DNA of 64,000 nucleotides from [Clostridium] clostridioforme AGR2157 (GTDB lineage: Bacteria > Bacillota > Clostridia > Lachnospirales > Lachnospiraceae): NCBI RefSeq assembly GCF_000424325.1, contig NZ_AUJR01000028.1, positions 1 through 64,000 on the forward strand, given 5' to 3'. Numbering within the stretch: position 1 is the first letter of the stretch; each line of letters starts with the position of its first letter. Both the position numbers and the translations under genes were made by a program. Positions 1 to 6,508 of the stretch are shown here, in pieces. Under the pieces are notes generated by a model. It worked only from the letters and a program-made list of their open reading frames with translations, searched no databases and had not been told where the DNA came from.

Positions 1-228
1 CCTGTCATTGGAATACTTAGCGCCGCAGGAGGGGCAAAACTTGGAGTGGCAGCGAAAAGGAACGAACTTGAGGTTACCGCAATGGGGACAACCATACATG
101 GCGCCACCATAAGAAGGATCCCCGCAGTTAATGACCTTATCAATGTTTTCCATGACGACAGGTCTGGGTTTTATATCGTATTCAATGATTTCGTAATAGT
201 CTCTGAGCATCTTCTGAATCACATTCAT
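1..228 (-). mobile_element. IS91-family transposase, N-terminal part, cut by window edge
   Basis: Reading the minus strand from ATG at 228 gives 76 codons that run off the window start. The protein carries the N-terminal zinc-binding domain of IS91-type transposases: a CPHC pair followed after a basic stretch by CHSKFCPSC, then a tyrosine. The HUH/Y-transposase catalytic domain would lie outside the window. IS91 elements move by rolling-circle transposition. The start is inferred from the MNVIQKML opening that this family uses in Clostridia; no strong ribosome site is visible, so a different start is possible. Whether the element is intact cannot be judged here. Confidence 0.8.
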
Positions 229-264
229 GAGATTATTATGGAATAAAATGACGCAAAAAACAAG

Positions 265-317
265 CCCTAATTCCCCTCATGAATGAGGGGCTAGGGGAGT
301 TGAGGTGCCGAAGGCAC
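265..317. repeat. Nested palindromes upstream of the IS91-type transposase
   Basis: A hairpin with arms CCCCTCAT (273-280) and ATGAGGGG (283-290) is nested inside a second pair, CCCTA (265-269) and TAGGG (292-296). A third hairpin GTGCC/GGCAC (305-309 and 313-317) follows. They lie 37-90 bp upstream of the transposase start, where the terminal (terIS-like) end of an IS91 element would be expected. That role is inferred from position only. Confidence 0.45.
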
Positions 318-429
318 TTTCTTGTGGGCTTTAGCCTGTTGAGTATGTCGGAGTTTTTCGTGTTCCGAAAAATGGAGACATGCGAAACTAAAAACTACCC
401 GCTTTGAAGGAGGCGGAGCGATGTTTTGC

Positions 430-458
430 TTTTCATTGCAGAGGTAATATAGTACAAT
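430..458 (+). promoter_or_regulatory. Probable promoter of the acyltransferase gene
   Basis: TTTTCA (430-435) and TACAAT (453-458) are 17 bp apart, which fits a sigma-A promoter with a weak -35 box. The start codon of the next gene is 37 bp downstream. Confidence 0.4.
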
Positions 459-494
459 CATCACAGAAACATGTGGAAAGGGAGGAATGTTTGG

Positions 495-1160
495 ATGGAG
501 ACAGAAAGAAATCAACACAGGAACCAGGACGGGAGAATAGGGGGAATGAGAGACCATGACAGTGCGGCAATACGCATGGAGGAGGGACGCCTGTATTTTC
601 CGGGAGACGAAGATATTCTGAAGGAGCAGATGGACTGTATGGAGCTTCTCTATGATTACAATGCAACCAGGCCAAAGGAAAGCGCCAGGCGTACCAGCCT
701 GCTGGGACAGATGTTCGGCTCCATTGGACGGGACTGCTATATTGAACCGCCTCTTCACAGCAACTGGGGAGGCAGACACGTGTATATGGGGGACTTTGTC
801 TATGCCAACTTTAACCTGACACTGGTGGATGACGGGGAGATTTATATTGGCTCCCATTGCATGATTGGGCCCAATGTGACCATTGCCACAGCAGGACATC
901 CGGTGGAACCGGGGCTTCGCAGGAAAGGAATCCAGTTCAACATGCCGGTGCGCATTGGTGAGAATGTGTGGATAGGGGCGGGAGCCGTGGTGGTGCCGGG
1001 AGTTACCATTGGGGATAATTCTGTCATTGGCGCGGGAAGCGTGGTCACCAGGGATATCCCCGCCAATGTGGTGGCAGTGGGAAACCCATGCCGTGTACTC
1101 AGGGAGATAGGGGAACGGGACCGGATGTATTATTATAAGGACCGGAAGATTGATATGTAA
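495..1160 (+). CDS. Sugar O-acetyltransferase (maltose/galactoside acetyltransferase family)
   Basis: A 221-residue left-handed beta-helix acyltransferase that would acetylate a sugar hydroxyl with acetyl-CoA in the cytoplasm. The N-terminal Mac domain is visible (YFPGDEDILKEQ, then LLYDYNATRP), followed by hexapeptide repeats (IGSHCMIGPNVTI, IGENVWIGAGAVV, IGDNSVIGAGSVV). The catalytic histidine is probably in ATAGHPVEP. Length matches the family plus about 25 extra residues in front. I chose ATG 495 because GGAGG at 481-485 lies 9 bp ahead of it; an in-frame ATG at 471 lies upstream of that site. The true substrate is unknown. Confidence 0.88.
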   Translation: METERNQHRNQDGRIGGMRDHDSAAIRMEEGRLYFPGDEDILKEQMDCMELLYDYNATRPKESARRTSLLGQMFGSIGRDCYIEPPLHSNWGGRHVYMGDFVYANFNLTLVDDGEIYIGSHCMIGPNVTIATAGHPVEPGLRRKGIQFNMPVRIGENVWIGAGAVVVPGVTIGDNSVIGAGSVVTRDIPANVVAVGNPCRVLREIGERDRMYYYKDRKIDM

Positions 1161-1213
1161 TATTGAAGCAGGTTCCTGGCAGGAGGTACAGTGATATCAG
1201 ATATAATATATAA

Positions 1214-1378
1214 ATGCTGGATATGGAGTTTTGGCAAAAGGCCATGGACACTGCATATGACGGCAGTGCATTTAAATACCTGGGAATCCGGATGCCCTGC
1301 TGTCACCAGCCGTCCTCGCTGGAGGAACTCATCTATGTGAAACCGTGCGGATTCGCTACATTTGTGATTGAGGTATGA
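1214..1378 (+). CDS. Small ORF of unknown function (54 aa)
   Basis: An open frame of 54 residues lies between the acyltransferase and the next terminator. It looks protein-like (MEFWQKAMDTAYD, GIRMPCCHQ, YVKPCGFATFVIEV) and has three cysteines, but no ribosome site sits at a normal distance; AGGAGG at 1181-1186 is too far and better placed for a GTG at 1191 in another frame. It could be a real small protein, the stump of a longer gene, or chance. Confidence 0.25.
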   Translation: MLDMEFWQKAMDTAYDGSAFKYLGIRMPCCHQPSSLEELIYVKPCGFATFVIEV

Positions 1379-1483
1379 GGGTTTTCTGATACATGGACAG
1401 GGGAGACAAAAATGCAGGGCAGTACCTTGGACCGGGACTCCATAAGTTATGTACCGTCCGCTGGGCCGGCTTACGTCTGTAGA

Positions 1484-1530
1484 AAAAGCGTGTCTGCACA
1501 TGAAATATTCCAGTGTGCAGACACGCTTTT
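1484..1530. terminator. Strong bidirectional intrinsic terminator
   Basis: A perfect 17-bp inverted repeat (1484-1500 with 1514-1530) has a 13-nt loop. The arms begin with AAAA and end with TTTT, so it can stop transcription from both sides. It lies 11 bp past the end of the minus-strand Bfd-like gene. Confidence 0.9.
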
Positions 1531-1540
1531 AAACTGAATT

Positions 1541-1729
1541 TTATTTAACCTTACCCAGCCGCTTTTTCGTATACTTCTTAGCCTTGCATTTACAGTGGCC
1601 GCATCCCGCGGCCAGGTGCGTGGCTTTTTTGACTTTCTTAAAGGAATCAGCACCTTCTTCAATTGCCTTTTTAATATCGTCCTTTGTCACCTTAAAGCAG
1701 GGACATATGTACTTATCCTTCCCCATCAC
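1541..1729 (-). CDS. Bfd-like [2Fe-2S] protein, partner of ferritin
   Basis: A 62-residue protein of the bacterioferritin-associated ferredoxin (Fer2_BFD) type. Four cysteines lie as CPC near the N-terminus and CGHCKC about 31 residues later, which is the BFD cluster spacing. In Bfd the cluster passes electrons to ferritin iron so that it is released as Fe(II). The C-terminus is very basic (KCKAKKYTKKRLGKVK). Its start overlaps the ferritin stop by 4 bp (1726-1729), so the two are translationally coupled. That pairing supports the role; the exact partner contact is inference. Confidence 0.8.
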   Translation of the reverse strand: MMGKDKYICPCFKVTKDDIKKAIEEGADSFKKVKKATHLAAGCGHCKCKAKKYTKKRLGKVK

Positions 1730-2238
1730 AGCACCAGTGAGGGAGCGGTGTAGACCCTTGCCGCCAGTTCGGAATCCAGCATATAGAGTCCCTTGGGGTC
1801 ATGGCCGAACAGATCGAAACGCTTTACCAGTTCGCTGGCGTTCTTCTCCTCCTCGCCCTGCTCCTTTACGAACCAGTCCAAAAACTGCATGGTACGGAAA
1901 TCCTTAACAGAATACGCGGCGTCATAAATCTCATGGATAAGACCGGTCACATAGTTTTCGTGCTCCAGCCCGGCAGTGAGAGGTCCCCTGAAGTCCTCAA
2001 ACACCTTGTCCGGCTTGGCAATGGCTTCCAGTGTGATTTTTTCTCCGTTGTTCTGCAGATACTGGATGAACAGCATGGCGTGGTCGCGTTCCTCCTGGGC
2101 CTGGACCTGGTACCAGTTGGAAAAGCCGTTCAGCTCCGCGTCTTTGTAGTAGTTGGCAAAATCCAGATACAGATAAGCGGAGTAAAATTCTTTGTTTACC
2201 TGTGTGTTAATAAGTTCTGCTACCTTTTTATCTAACAT
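1726..2238 (-). CDS. ftnA: Ferritin (non-heme, FtnA-like)
   Basis: A 170-residue ferritin that oxidises Fe(II) and stores it as a mineral core in a 24-subunit shell. The ferroxidase ligands are visible: glutamate in NKEFYSAYLYL, the EExxH of QEERDHAM, glutamate in AGLEHENYV and the QGEEE region. Length is normal. The ribosome site AGGAGG (2245-2250 on the plus strand as CCTCCT) is 6 bp from the ATG. It is first in a two-gene operon with the Bfd-like gene. A perfect 18-bp AT palindrome next to the ribosome site suggests control by a Fur- or PerR-type regulator. Confidence 0.93.
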   Translation of the reverse strand: MLDKKVAELINTQVNKEFYSAYLYLDFANYYKDAELNGFSNWYQVQAQEERDHAMLFIQYLQNNGEKITLEAIAKPDKVFEDFRGPLTAGLEHENYVTGLIHEIYDAAYSVKDFRTMQFLDWFVKEQGEEEKNASELVKRFDLFGHDPKGLYMLDSELAARVYTAPSLVL

Positions 2239-2251
2239 TTACAGCCTCCTT

Positions 2252-2269
2252 AAATTATAATTATAATTT
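2252..2269. promoter_or_regulatory. 18-bp palindrome, candidate Fur/PerR operator of ferritin
   Basis: AAATTATAATTATAATTT is a perfect palindrome directly upstream of the ferritin ribosome site. It resembles the PerR box (TTATAATNATTATAA) and Fur box in base content and symmetry, but the half-site spacing differs, so the regulator is a guess. Confidence 0.4.
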
Positions 2270-2384
2270 AATAATTATATCAGGTGTATCTCCATCATAC
2301 TTGTTTTATATGCCTTTGGCAAGAAAAATCTGGGGATTTGGAGCATTTTGGGGGTATTTGGATCCGGGGCCAGAGCCTGTTTTG

Positions 2385-3740
2385 TCAGAATAGCTCCCGG
2401 CTCCATGCCTCGGCCAGGCGGTCCAGCGTGAAAAATGCATTGGCAGGGCTGGTGGATGGACATTTGACAGCTTCCCTTCCTGTTTTTTCCTGGCAGTATT
2501 TGCGGTACAGCTGAAAGGCCGTGTCGCCGTTGGCAATGATTGTTTCGATGCCGGCCGTGCGGAGAATCAGGTTTAAGTCCGTGGGTATCACATTGCGGAT
2601 GCTCCGGTCGCTGGAGCCCTTGATGTCACAGGCGGCCACCACGTCCCAGAGCGCGATATGATGGCGCATCAGCAGTCCCTTTTTATCCTCCGTGGTTTCC
2701 GGCACAGGTTCCTCAAACAGGCGGGCCATCAATTTCCAGAAGCGGTTCTGGGGATTGCCGTAGTAAAAATTCTGTTCCCTGGATTTTACCGAGGGGAAGC
2801 TCCCAAGTATCAGTATGCGGGATGTCTCATCGTAAATAGGACCCAGTGTGTGGCACACGCGGGTGTAGCCTGCCGGAAGTTCATCCTCAATGTAATCCTC
2901 CTCGCTCAGCTTTTTCCTGAGCCGGCTCATGGGGGCTCCGATTCCTCCGTCCTTTGCAATGGATACGGCAAAGGCGTTGATTTTCAGCTTGTTTTCTTCA
3001 TACAGGTCCATGCTCTGGTACAATTCTTTGTAATCCTTAAGGAGACGGAGCTTCAGCTTCACAGCATTGGCTTTTTTCCAGTCCGTGCTCACCAGGCTGC
3101 CCTTGCGTTTCATATAGTAGTAAACAGGAGTCTGGATGGCCGTGAACCTCTTCGCGTACCGGATGAAGTTCAGGTTAAATAAAAAGTCCTCGCACCAGCG
3201 CAGATCTTCGTCCATCTTAAGCTGATGCTTCCGGACAATGCTGCGGCGGTACAGCTTATTCCACAGTACGCCGTAATAAAAGTCAGCAGGTTCCTGCATC
3301 ATATATTCCGCATACTGGGCCCTGGTCAGAAGTCCCCGTTCCCGTATGTGCTGCTTTTCCGTAAACACAGCCCCGTCCACCCGGTAAAAGTCTGAGACTA
3401 CCAGGTCGCAGTCGAATTTTCTGGCAGCATGGACAAAGCTTTCCGTGGCGTCAGGGGTCAGCCAGTCGTCGCTGTCCATGAACTGCAGATATTCGCCCCT
3501 GGCCGTCTCAATGGCCTGGTTGCGGCTGTCCGATACCCCGGTATTTTCCTTGTTGATAACACGGAAGCGGTGGTCCATTTTTTCATATTCCCGGCAGATT
3601 CCCAGGCTGGTATCCTGGCTTCCGTCATTTACTACGATTATTTCCATGTCCTGGAACGTCTGCTCCATGGCGCTGTTCAGACAGCGCCGCAGGTATTTTT
3701 CCGCATTGTAGACAGGTATAATAAGTGAAACAAAAGGCAT
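2385..3740 (-). CDS. Fusion: family 2 glycosyltransferase + DNA-deoxyinosine glycosylase
   Basis: One uninterrupted 451-residue frame with two unrelated halves. Residues about 1-270 are a GT-A family 2 glycosyltransferase (FVSLIIPVYNAEKYL, VNDGSQDTS, metal-binding MDSDDW). Residues about 295-450 match the hypoxanthine/deoxyinosine DNA glycosylase branch of the uracil-DNA glycosylase superfamily (ILGSFPSVKSRE, YYGNPQNRFWKL, ALWDVV, then PSTSPAN). The second half would excise deaminated adenine from DNA. The start at 3740 gives a 9-bp gap from GGAGGA; the ATG at 3749 touches that site. I see no frameshift or stop at the junction. Whether the halves act together is unknown. Confidence 0.85.
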   Translation of the reverse strand: MPFVSLIIPVYNAEKYLRRCLNSAMEQTFQDMEIIVVNDGSQDTSLGICREYEKMDHRFRVINKENTGVSDSRNQAIETARGEYLQFMDSDDWLTPDATESFVHAARKFDCDLVVSDFYRVDGAVFTEKQHIRERGLLTRAQYAEYMMQEPADFYYGVLWNKLYRRSIVRKHQLKMDEDLRWCEDFLFNLNFIRYAKRFTAIQTPVYYYMKRKGSLVSTDWKKANAVKLKLRLLKDYKELYQSMDLYEENKLKINAFAVSIAKDGGIGAPMSRLRKKLSEEDYIEDELPAGYTRVCHTLGPIYDETSRILILGSFPSVKSREQNFYYGNPQNRFWKLMARLFEEPVPETTEDKKGLLMRHHIALWDVVAACDIKGSSDRSIRNVIPTDLNLILRTAGIETIIANGDTAFQLYRKYCQEKTGREAVKCPSTSPANAFFTLDRLAEAWSRELF

Positions 3741-3770
3741 GTCAGTCATTCCTCCGGATTTTCATTGTCC

Positions 3771-3845
3771 TTTTAGTATTGCACAATTTAGTATTGCACA
3801 ATTTAGTATTGCACAATTTAGTATAGCACAATTTAGTATAGCACA
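3771..3845. repeat. Five tandem 15-bp direct repeats
   Basis: The unit ATTTAGTATTGCACA occurs five times head to tail: 3771-3785 (first base T), 3786-3800, 3801-3815, then two copies reading GTATAG (3816-3830, 3831-3845), followed by a partial ATTTG. They lie between the divergent glycosyltransferase-glycosylase gene and a strong plus-strand promoter. They could be regulator half-sites on successive faces of the helix, or a slippage-expanded tract. Confidence 0.85.
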
Positions 3846-3861
3846 ATTTGAAATAAAAATG

Positions 3862-3890
3862 TTGACAGGAGCTTTTAAATCTGCTATTAT
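3862..3890 (+). promoter_or_regulatory. Strong sigma-A promoter of the putative structured RNA
   Basis: TTGACA (3862-3867) and TATTAT (3885-3890) are 17 bp apart, a near-consensus promoter. Transcription would start near 3897, about 300 bp ahead of the next gene start. Confidence 0.75.
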
Positions 3891-3896
3891 CAGATG

Positions 3897-4102
3897 CAGT
3901 AATATTTAAAGCGAGGTGTCTTTTTGTTAATTGTATCTGTTTGTGGAAGATAGATAAACCGATTGTGTACATGAAATGATTGTCCGTCTGGCGGGCCTTG
4001 TTTTTGTGTACTCCGGAATCCATGACAGATGAATCATATGGTATCTTTGGAAACCTATGCGACATTGCCTGTAGTGGATGTCCGTAGGTTTTTTTGTCTT
4101 CC
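3897..4102 (+). ncRNA. Candidate structured RNA or leader ending in a terminator
   Basis: No gene is seen on this strand between the strong promoter and the MutS2-like gene. The transcript can fold with a long closing helix: 3945-3960 pairs with 4087-4102 at 15 of 16 positions counting G-U pairs. Inside lie a GTGTAC/GTGTAC helix with an inner GTCCG/CGGGC hairpin, a CCATGA/TCATATGG helix and a GACAT/ATGTC hairpin. The last hairpin can instead extend through AAACCTA (4051-4057) and TAGGTTT (4085-4091) into a T-run terminator, which competes with the closing helix. That either/or layout resembles a riboswitch or attenuator, but a free small RNA is equally possible. I do not recognise the family. 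Confidence 0.5.
4051..4095 (+). terminator. Intrinsic terminator in the leader before the MutS2-like gene
   Basis: Arms AAACCTA...GACAT (4051-4065) and ATGTC...TAGGTTT (4078-4091) form an interrupted 12-bp stem followed by T residues up to 4095. It would stop transcripts from the 3862 promoter before the MutS2-like gene unless it is prevented from forming. Confidence 0.65.
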
Positions 4103-4193
4103 ATTATCATGTTCGAAACCTATTTAATATTTTCAGACATTCCCTATAGGGAACATAGACGAACAAGGAAACAGAGAGGAAACAGACAGAACA

Positions 4194-6146
4194 ATGAACG
4201 GGACATTTGAAGCATATAAGACAGTTGCATTTGATATCATAAGAGAACAGCTGGCGGATCTTGCCAATTCAGCAGAGGCCAGGGAGATGGCCAGAGGGCT
4301 TGTGCCCTGTATGGAAGAGGGAGAGCTGCGAAGAAGCATGAGGGACACCACCCAGGCCAGGCAGATGCTTGAGCTGGCGGGCACGCCTCCCATGCCGGCC
4401 ATGGAACATACGGCTGAGTTTGTAGCCCGGTCTGTCCGGGGCGAGCTGCTTACGCCGGAGGAAATGGAGGAAATCGGTATGTTCCTGGCCGCGGTGAGAC
4501 GGGTCAGGTCGTATCTGGACAAGGGAATATCCTATGGCATTCCGCTGTCCTACTTTGGGGAAAATCTCAGGTTAATGCCGGAACTAAAGGAGGAGATAGA
4601 GGGAGCCATCCGTCACGGAAGGGTGGACGACCGCGCGTCCAATGCACTCCGGGATATTCGCCGGGACCTGCAGCTTCTGGAAGAAAAAATTAAGGATAAG
4701 GCGGAGGCGCTTTTAAAATCACAGAAAAAGTTTATGGCGGAATCCTTTCTGGTCACCAGGAACGGACGGCTGTGCCTGCCGGTTAAGAAGGAGTATAAGT
4801 CCAAAATACCGGGCAGCGTCATAGACCGGTCCGCCAGCGGCTCTACGGTATTTATAGAGCCGGAAACCATTGCCAGGATGCAGGACGAGATAGAGGGACT
4901 CAGGATTGAGGAGGACTGCGAGGAGAGGCGTATCCTGTACACGCTTATGGATAAGATTGCCATGGAGGAGGATGGGTTTAAGGAAAACCTGGCGCTGCTG
5001 GCCAAGCTGGATTTTGTGTTTGCAAAAGGAAAGCTCAGCGCACAAATGGATGCCAGGGAACCGGCCATCAACACGGAGGGGATCATATGCCTTAAGGAAG
5101 CCAGACATCCCCTTCTGCCGGAGGACTCCAATGTGCCCCTGGATTTTAAGCTGGGCGGGGAAAAGCGGGGAATGGTAATCACAGGGCCAAATACAGGAGG
5201 AAAGACCGTTGCCATCAAGACCGTGGGACTGTTCGTGCTCATGGCCTGTTCCGGCCTGCATCTGCCCTGCCGGGAGGCGGACATAGCCATGCGCAACCTG
5301 GTATTATGCGATATTGGGGATGGGCAGGATATTCTGGATAACCTGTCTACATTTTCAGCCCATATCACCAATGTGCTGGAGATATTAAAGCGGGCCACCG
5401 GGGAGAGCCTGGTGATACTGGATGAACTGGGCTCTGGCACTGATCCGGCCGAGGGAATGGGCATTGCCATTGCCATACTGGAGCAGCTGAGGCTTCGGGG
5501 ATGTCTTTACCTGGTTACCACCCATTACCCGGAGGTTAAGACATATGCGGGCCGCCATGCAGGACTCATCAGCGCCAGGATGGCCTTTGACCGGGAAAAC
5601 CTGCGTCCCCTTTACAGACTGGAGATGGGAAAGACCGGGGACAGCTGCGCCCTCTATATTGCAAAGCGGCTGGGCATGCCGGAGGACATGATTCGAACAG
5701 CGGCCTCAGAGGCTTACGGAGACGGGGCGGTCCAGGAAAAATCTCAGAAAAGGCCCAAGGAAAAATCTCAGAAGCCACCGGGAAGACAATGGCCGGGAGG
5801 ACTGGAGCGGATTCCGGTTCCGGGTATTGTCCCCATAAAGCGAAAACCGGCTGCTGCAAACCCGGAAGAAGGGTATACGAGAGGCGACAGCGTGGAGGTT
5901 CTTCCAAAAGGGGAGATTGGCATTGTTGTGAGGCCGGCGGACCAGACGGGAAATGTTCTTGTCCAGGTAAAGAAGGAAAAACGCCTGGTAAACCAGAAAC
6001 GTCTGAAATTAAAGGTAAGGGCCAGGGAGCTGTACCCTGAGGATTACGATTTTTCCATTGTGTTTGACAGCGTGGAAAACCGTAAGGCCAGACATCAGAT
6101 GGAAAGGAAATATGTGGGAAACATAGAGGTGCGGGCTGAAGAATAG
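4194..6146 (+). CDS. MutS2-like ATPase lacking the Smr nuclease domain
   Basis: A 650-residue MutS-family protein. The core and clamp region (about 1-300) is followed by the ABC-type ATPase: Walker A GPNTGGKT at 331-338, Walker B with D410-E411 (VILDELGSGTDP) and the TTHYPEVK switch. Full MutS2 proteins are about 780-790 residues and end in an Smr endonuclease domain; here the C-terminal part is short, has a basic QKRPKEKSQKPPG linker and a KOW-like beta segment (GDSVEVLPKGEIGIVV), and no Smr motif. It may act in recombination control or on stalled ribosomes like MutS2 relatives, but without DNA cutting. Ribosome site GAGAGGA is a little far from the ATG. Confidence 0.85.
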   Translation: MNGTFEAYKTVAFDIIREQLADLANSAEAREMARGLVPCMEEGELRRSMRDTTQARQMLELAGTPPMPAMEHTAEFVARSVRGELLTPEEMEEIGMFLAAVRRVRSYLDKGISYGIPLSYFGENLRLMPELKEEIEGAIRHGRVDDRASNALRDIRRDLQLLEEKIKDKAEALLKSQKKFMAESFLVTRNGRLCLPVKKEYKSKIPGSVIDRSASGSTVFIEPETIARMQDEIEGLRIEEDCEERRILYTLMDKIAMEEDGFKENLALLAKLDFVFAKGKLSAQMDAREPAINTEGIICLKEARHPLLPEDSNVPLDFKLGGEKRGMVITGPNTGGKTVAIKTVGLFVLMACSGLHLPCREADIAMRNLVLCDIGDGQDILDNLSTFSAHITNVLEILKRATGESLVILDELGSGTDPAEGMGIAIAILEQLRLRGCLYLVTTHYPEVKTYAGRHAGLISARMAFDRENLRPLYRLEMGKTGDSCALYIAKRLGMPEDMIRTAASEAYGDGAVQEKSQKRPKEKSQKPPGRQWPGGLERIPVPGIVPIKRKPAAANPEEGYTRGDSVEVLPKGEIGIVVRPADQTGNVLVQVKKEKRLVNQKRLKLKVRARELYPEDYDFSIVFDSVENRKARHQMERKYVGNIEVRAEE

Positions 6147-6327
6147 CCCGCCCTACACCCCAATGGCAGGAGACCGCCCTGCTGTGGACCGGGACGGCAT
6201 ATGTATATCCCACACGACGTGCCGGGGTACGGCAAGGACTAATACATGCCGGAGTCCATGAAGGAAGAAAATGGAAGTTTGGCATATTTGCACAAAAAGA
6301 GAAACTGAAATTAGTGCACAATTCGGA

Positions 6328-6357
6328 TTGACATAAATCCCATCTTTTGTTTATACT
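6328..6357 (+). promoter_or_regulatory. Promoter of ptsG
   Basis: TTGACA (6328-6333) and TATACT (6352-6357) are 18 bp apart. Transcripts begin near 6364, ahead of the antiterminator target. Between 6147 and this promoter I see no gene. Confidence 0.75.
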
Positions 6358-6373
6358 AAATGCGCAACAGAAT

Positions 6374-6454
6374 AAAGAGCGTGTTACTGGTGATGCAGGC
6401 ATTAACTGAAAGAGGACATTGGAGACAGTGTTCTTAACAGTTAATGCCTTTTTT
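6374..6454 (+). promoter_or_regulatory. GlcT-type RAT antiterminator target with overlapping terminator
   Basis: The leader holds CGTGTTACTG (6380-6389) and CAGGCAT (6396-6402), matching the ribonucleic antiterminator of Bacillus subtilis ptsG as I remember it. Its 3' part overlaps the left arm of a perfect 12-bp terminator stem (AGGCATTAACTG 6397-6408 with CAGTTAATGCCT 6438-6449) followed by six T. Binding of the PRD protein encoded downstream would hold the RAT hairpin and let ptsG be transcribed when glucose is present. Confidence 0.85.
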
Positions 6455-6508
6455 GTGTCCGGACAGCCAGGGTGCGCGGTTGGACGAAAAAGACAGGAGA
6501 GAAGAAAA

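Noticed and set aside
291-899. Minus-strand frame of 202 codons
   Set aside because: It overlaps the well-supported acyltransferase on the other strand and has no recognisable domain or ribosome site.
3771-3845. CRISPR array
   Set aside because: Units are only 15 bp and directly adjacent without spacers, and no cas gene is near.
3897-4102. 6S RNA, T-box or a named riboswitch
   Set aside because: The fold is branched rather than a 6S-like rod, there is no T-box AGGGTGG element, and none of the conserved cores of common riboswitches that I know is present. Left as unassigned.
3742-4110. Minus-strand frame with CYTKLCYTKLCNTK-type repeats
   Set aside because: The repeats are simply the translated 15-bp DNA repeats; no ribosome site or plausible protein.
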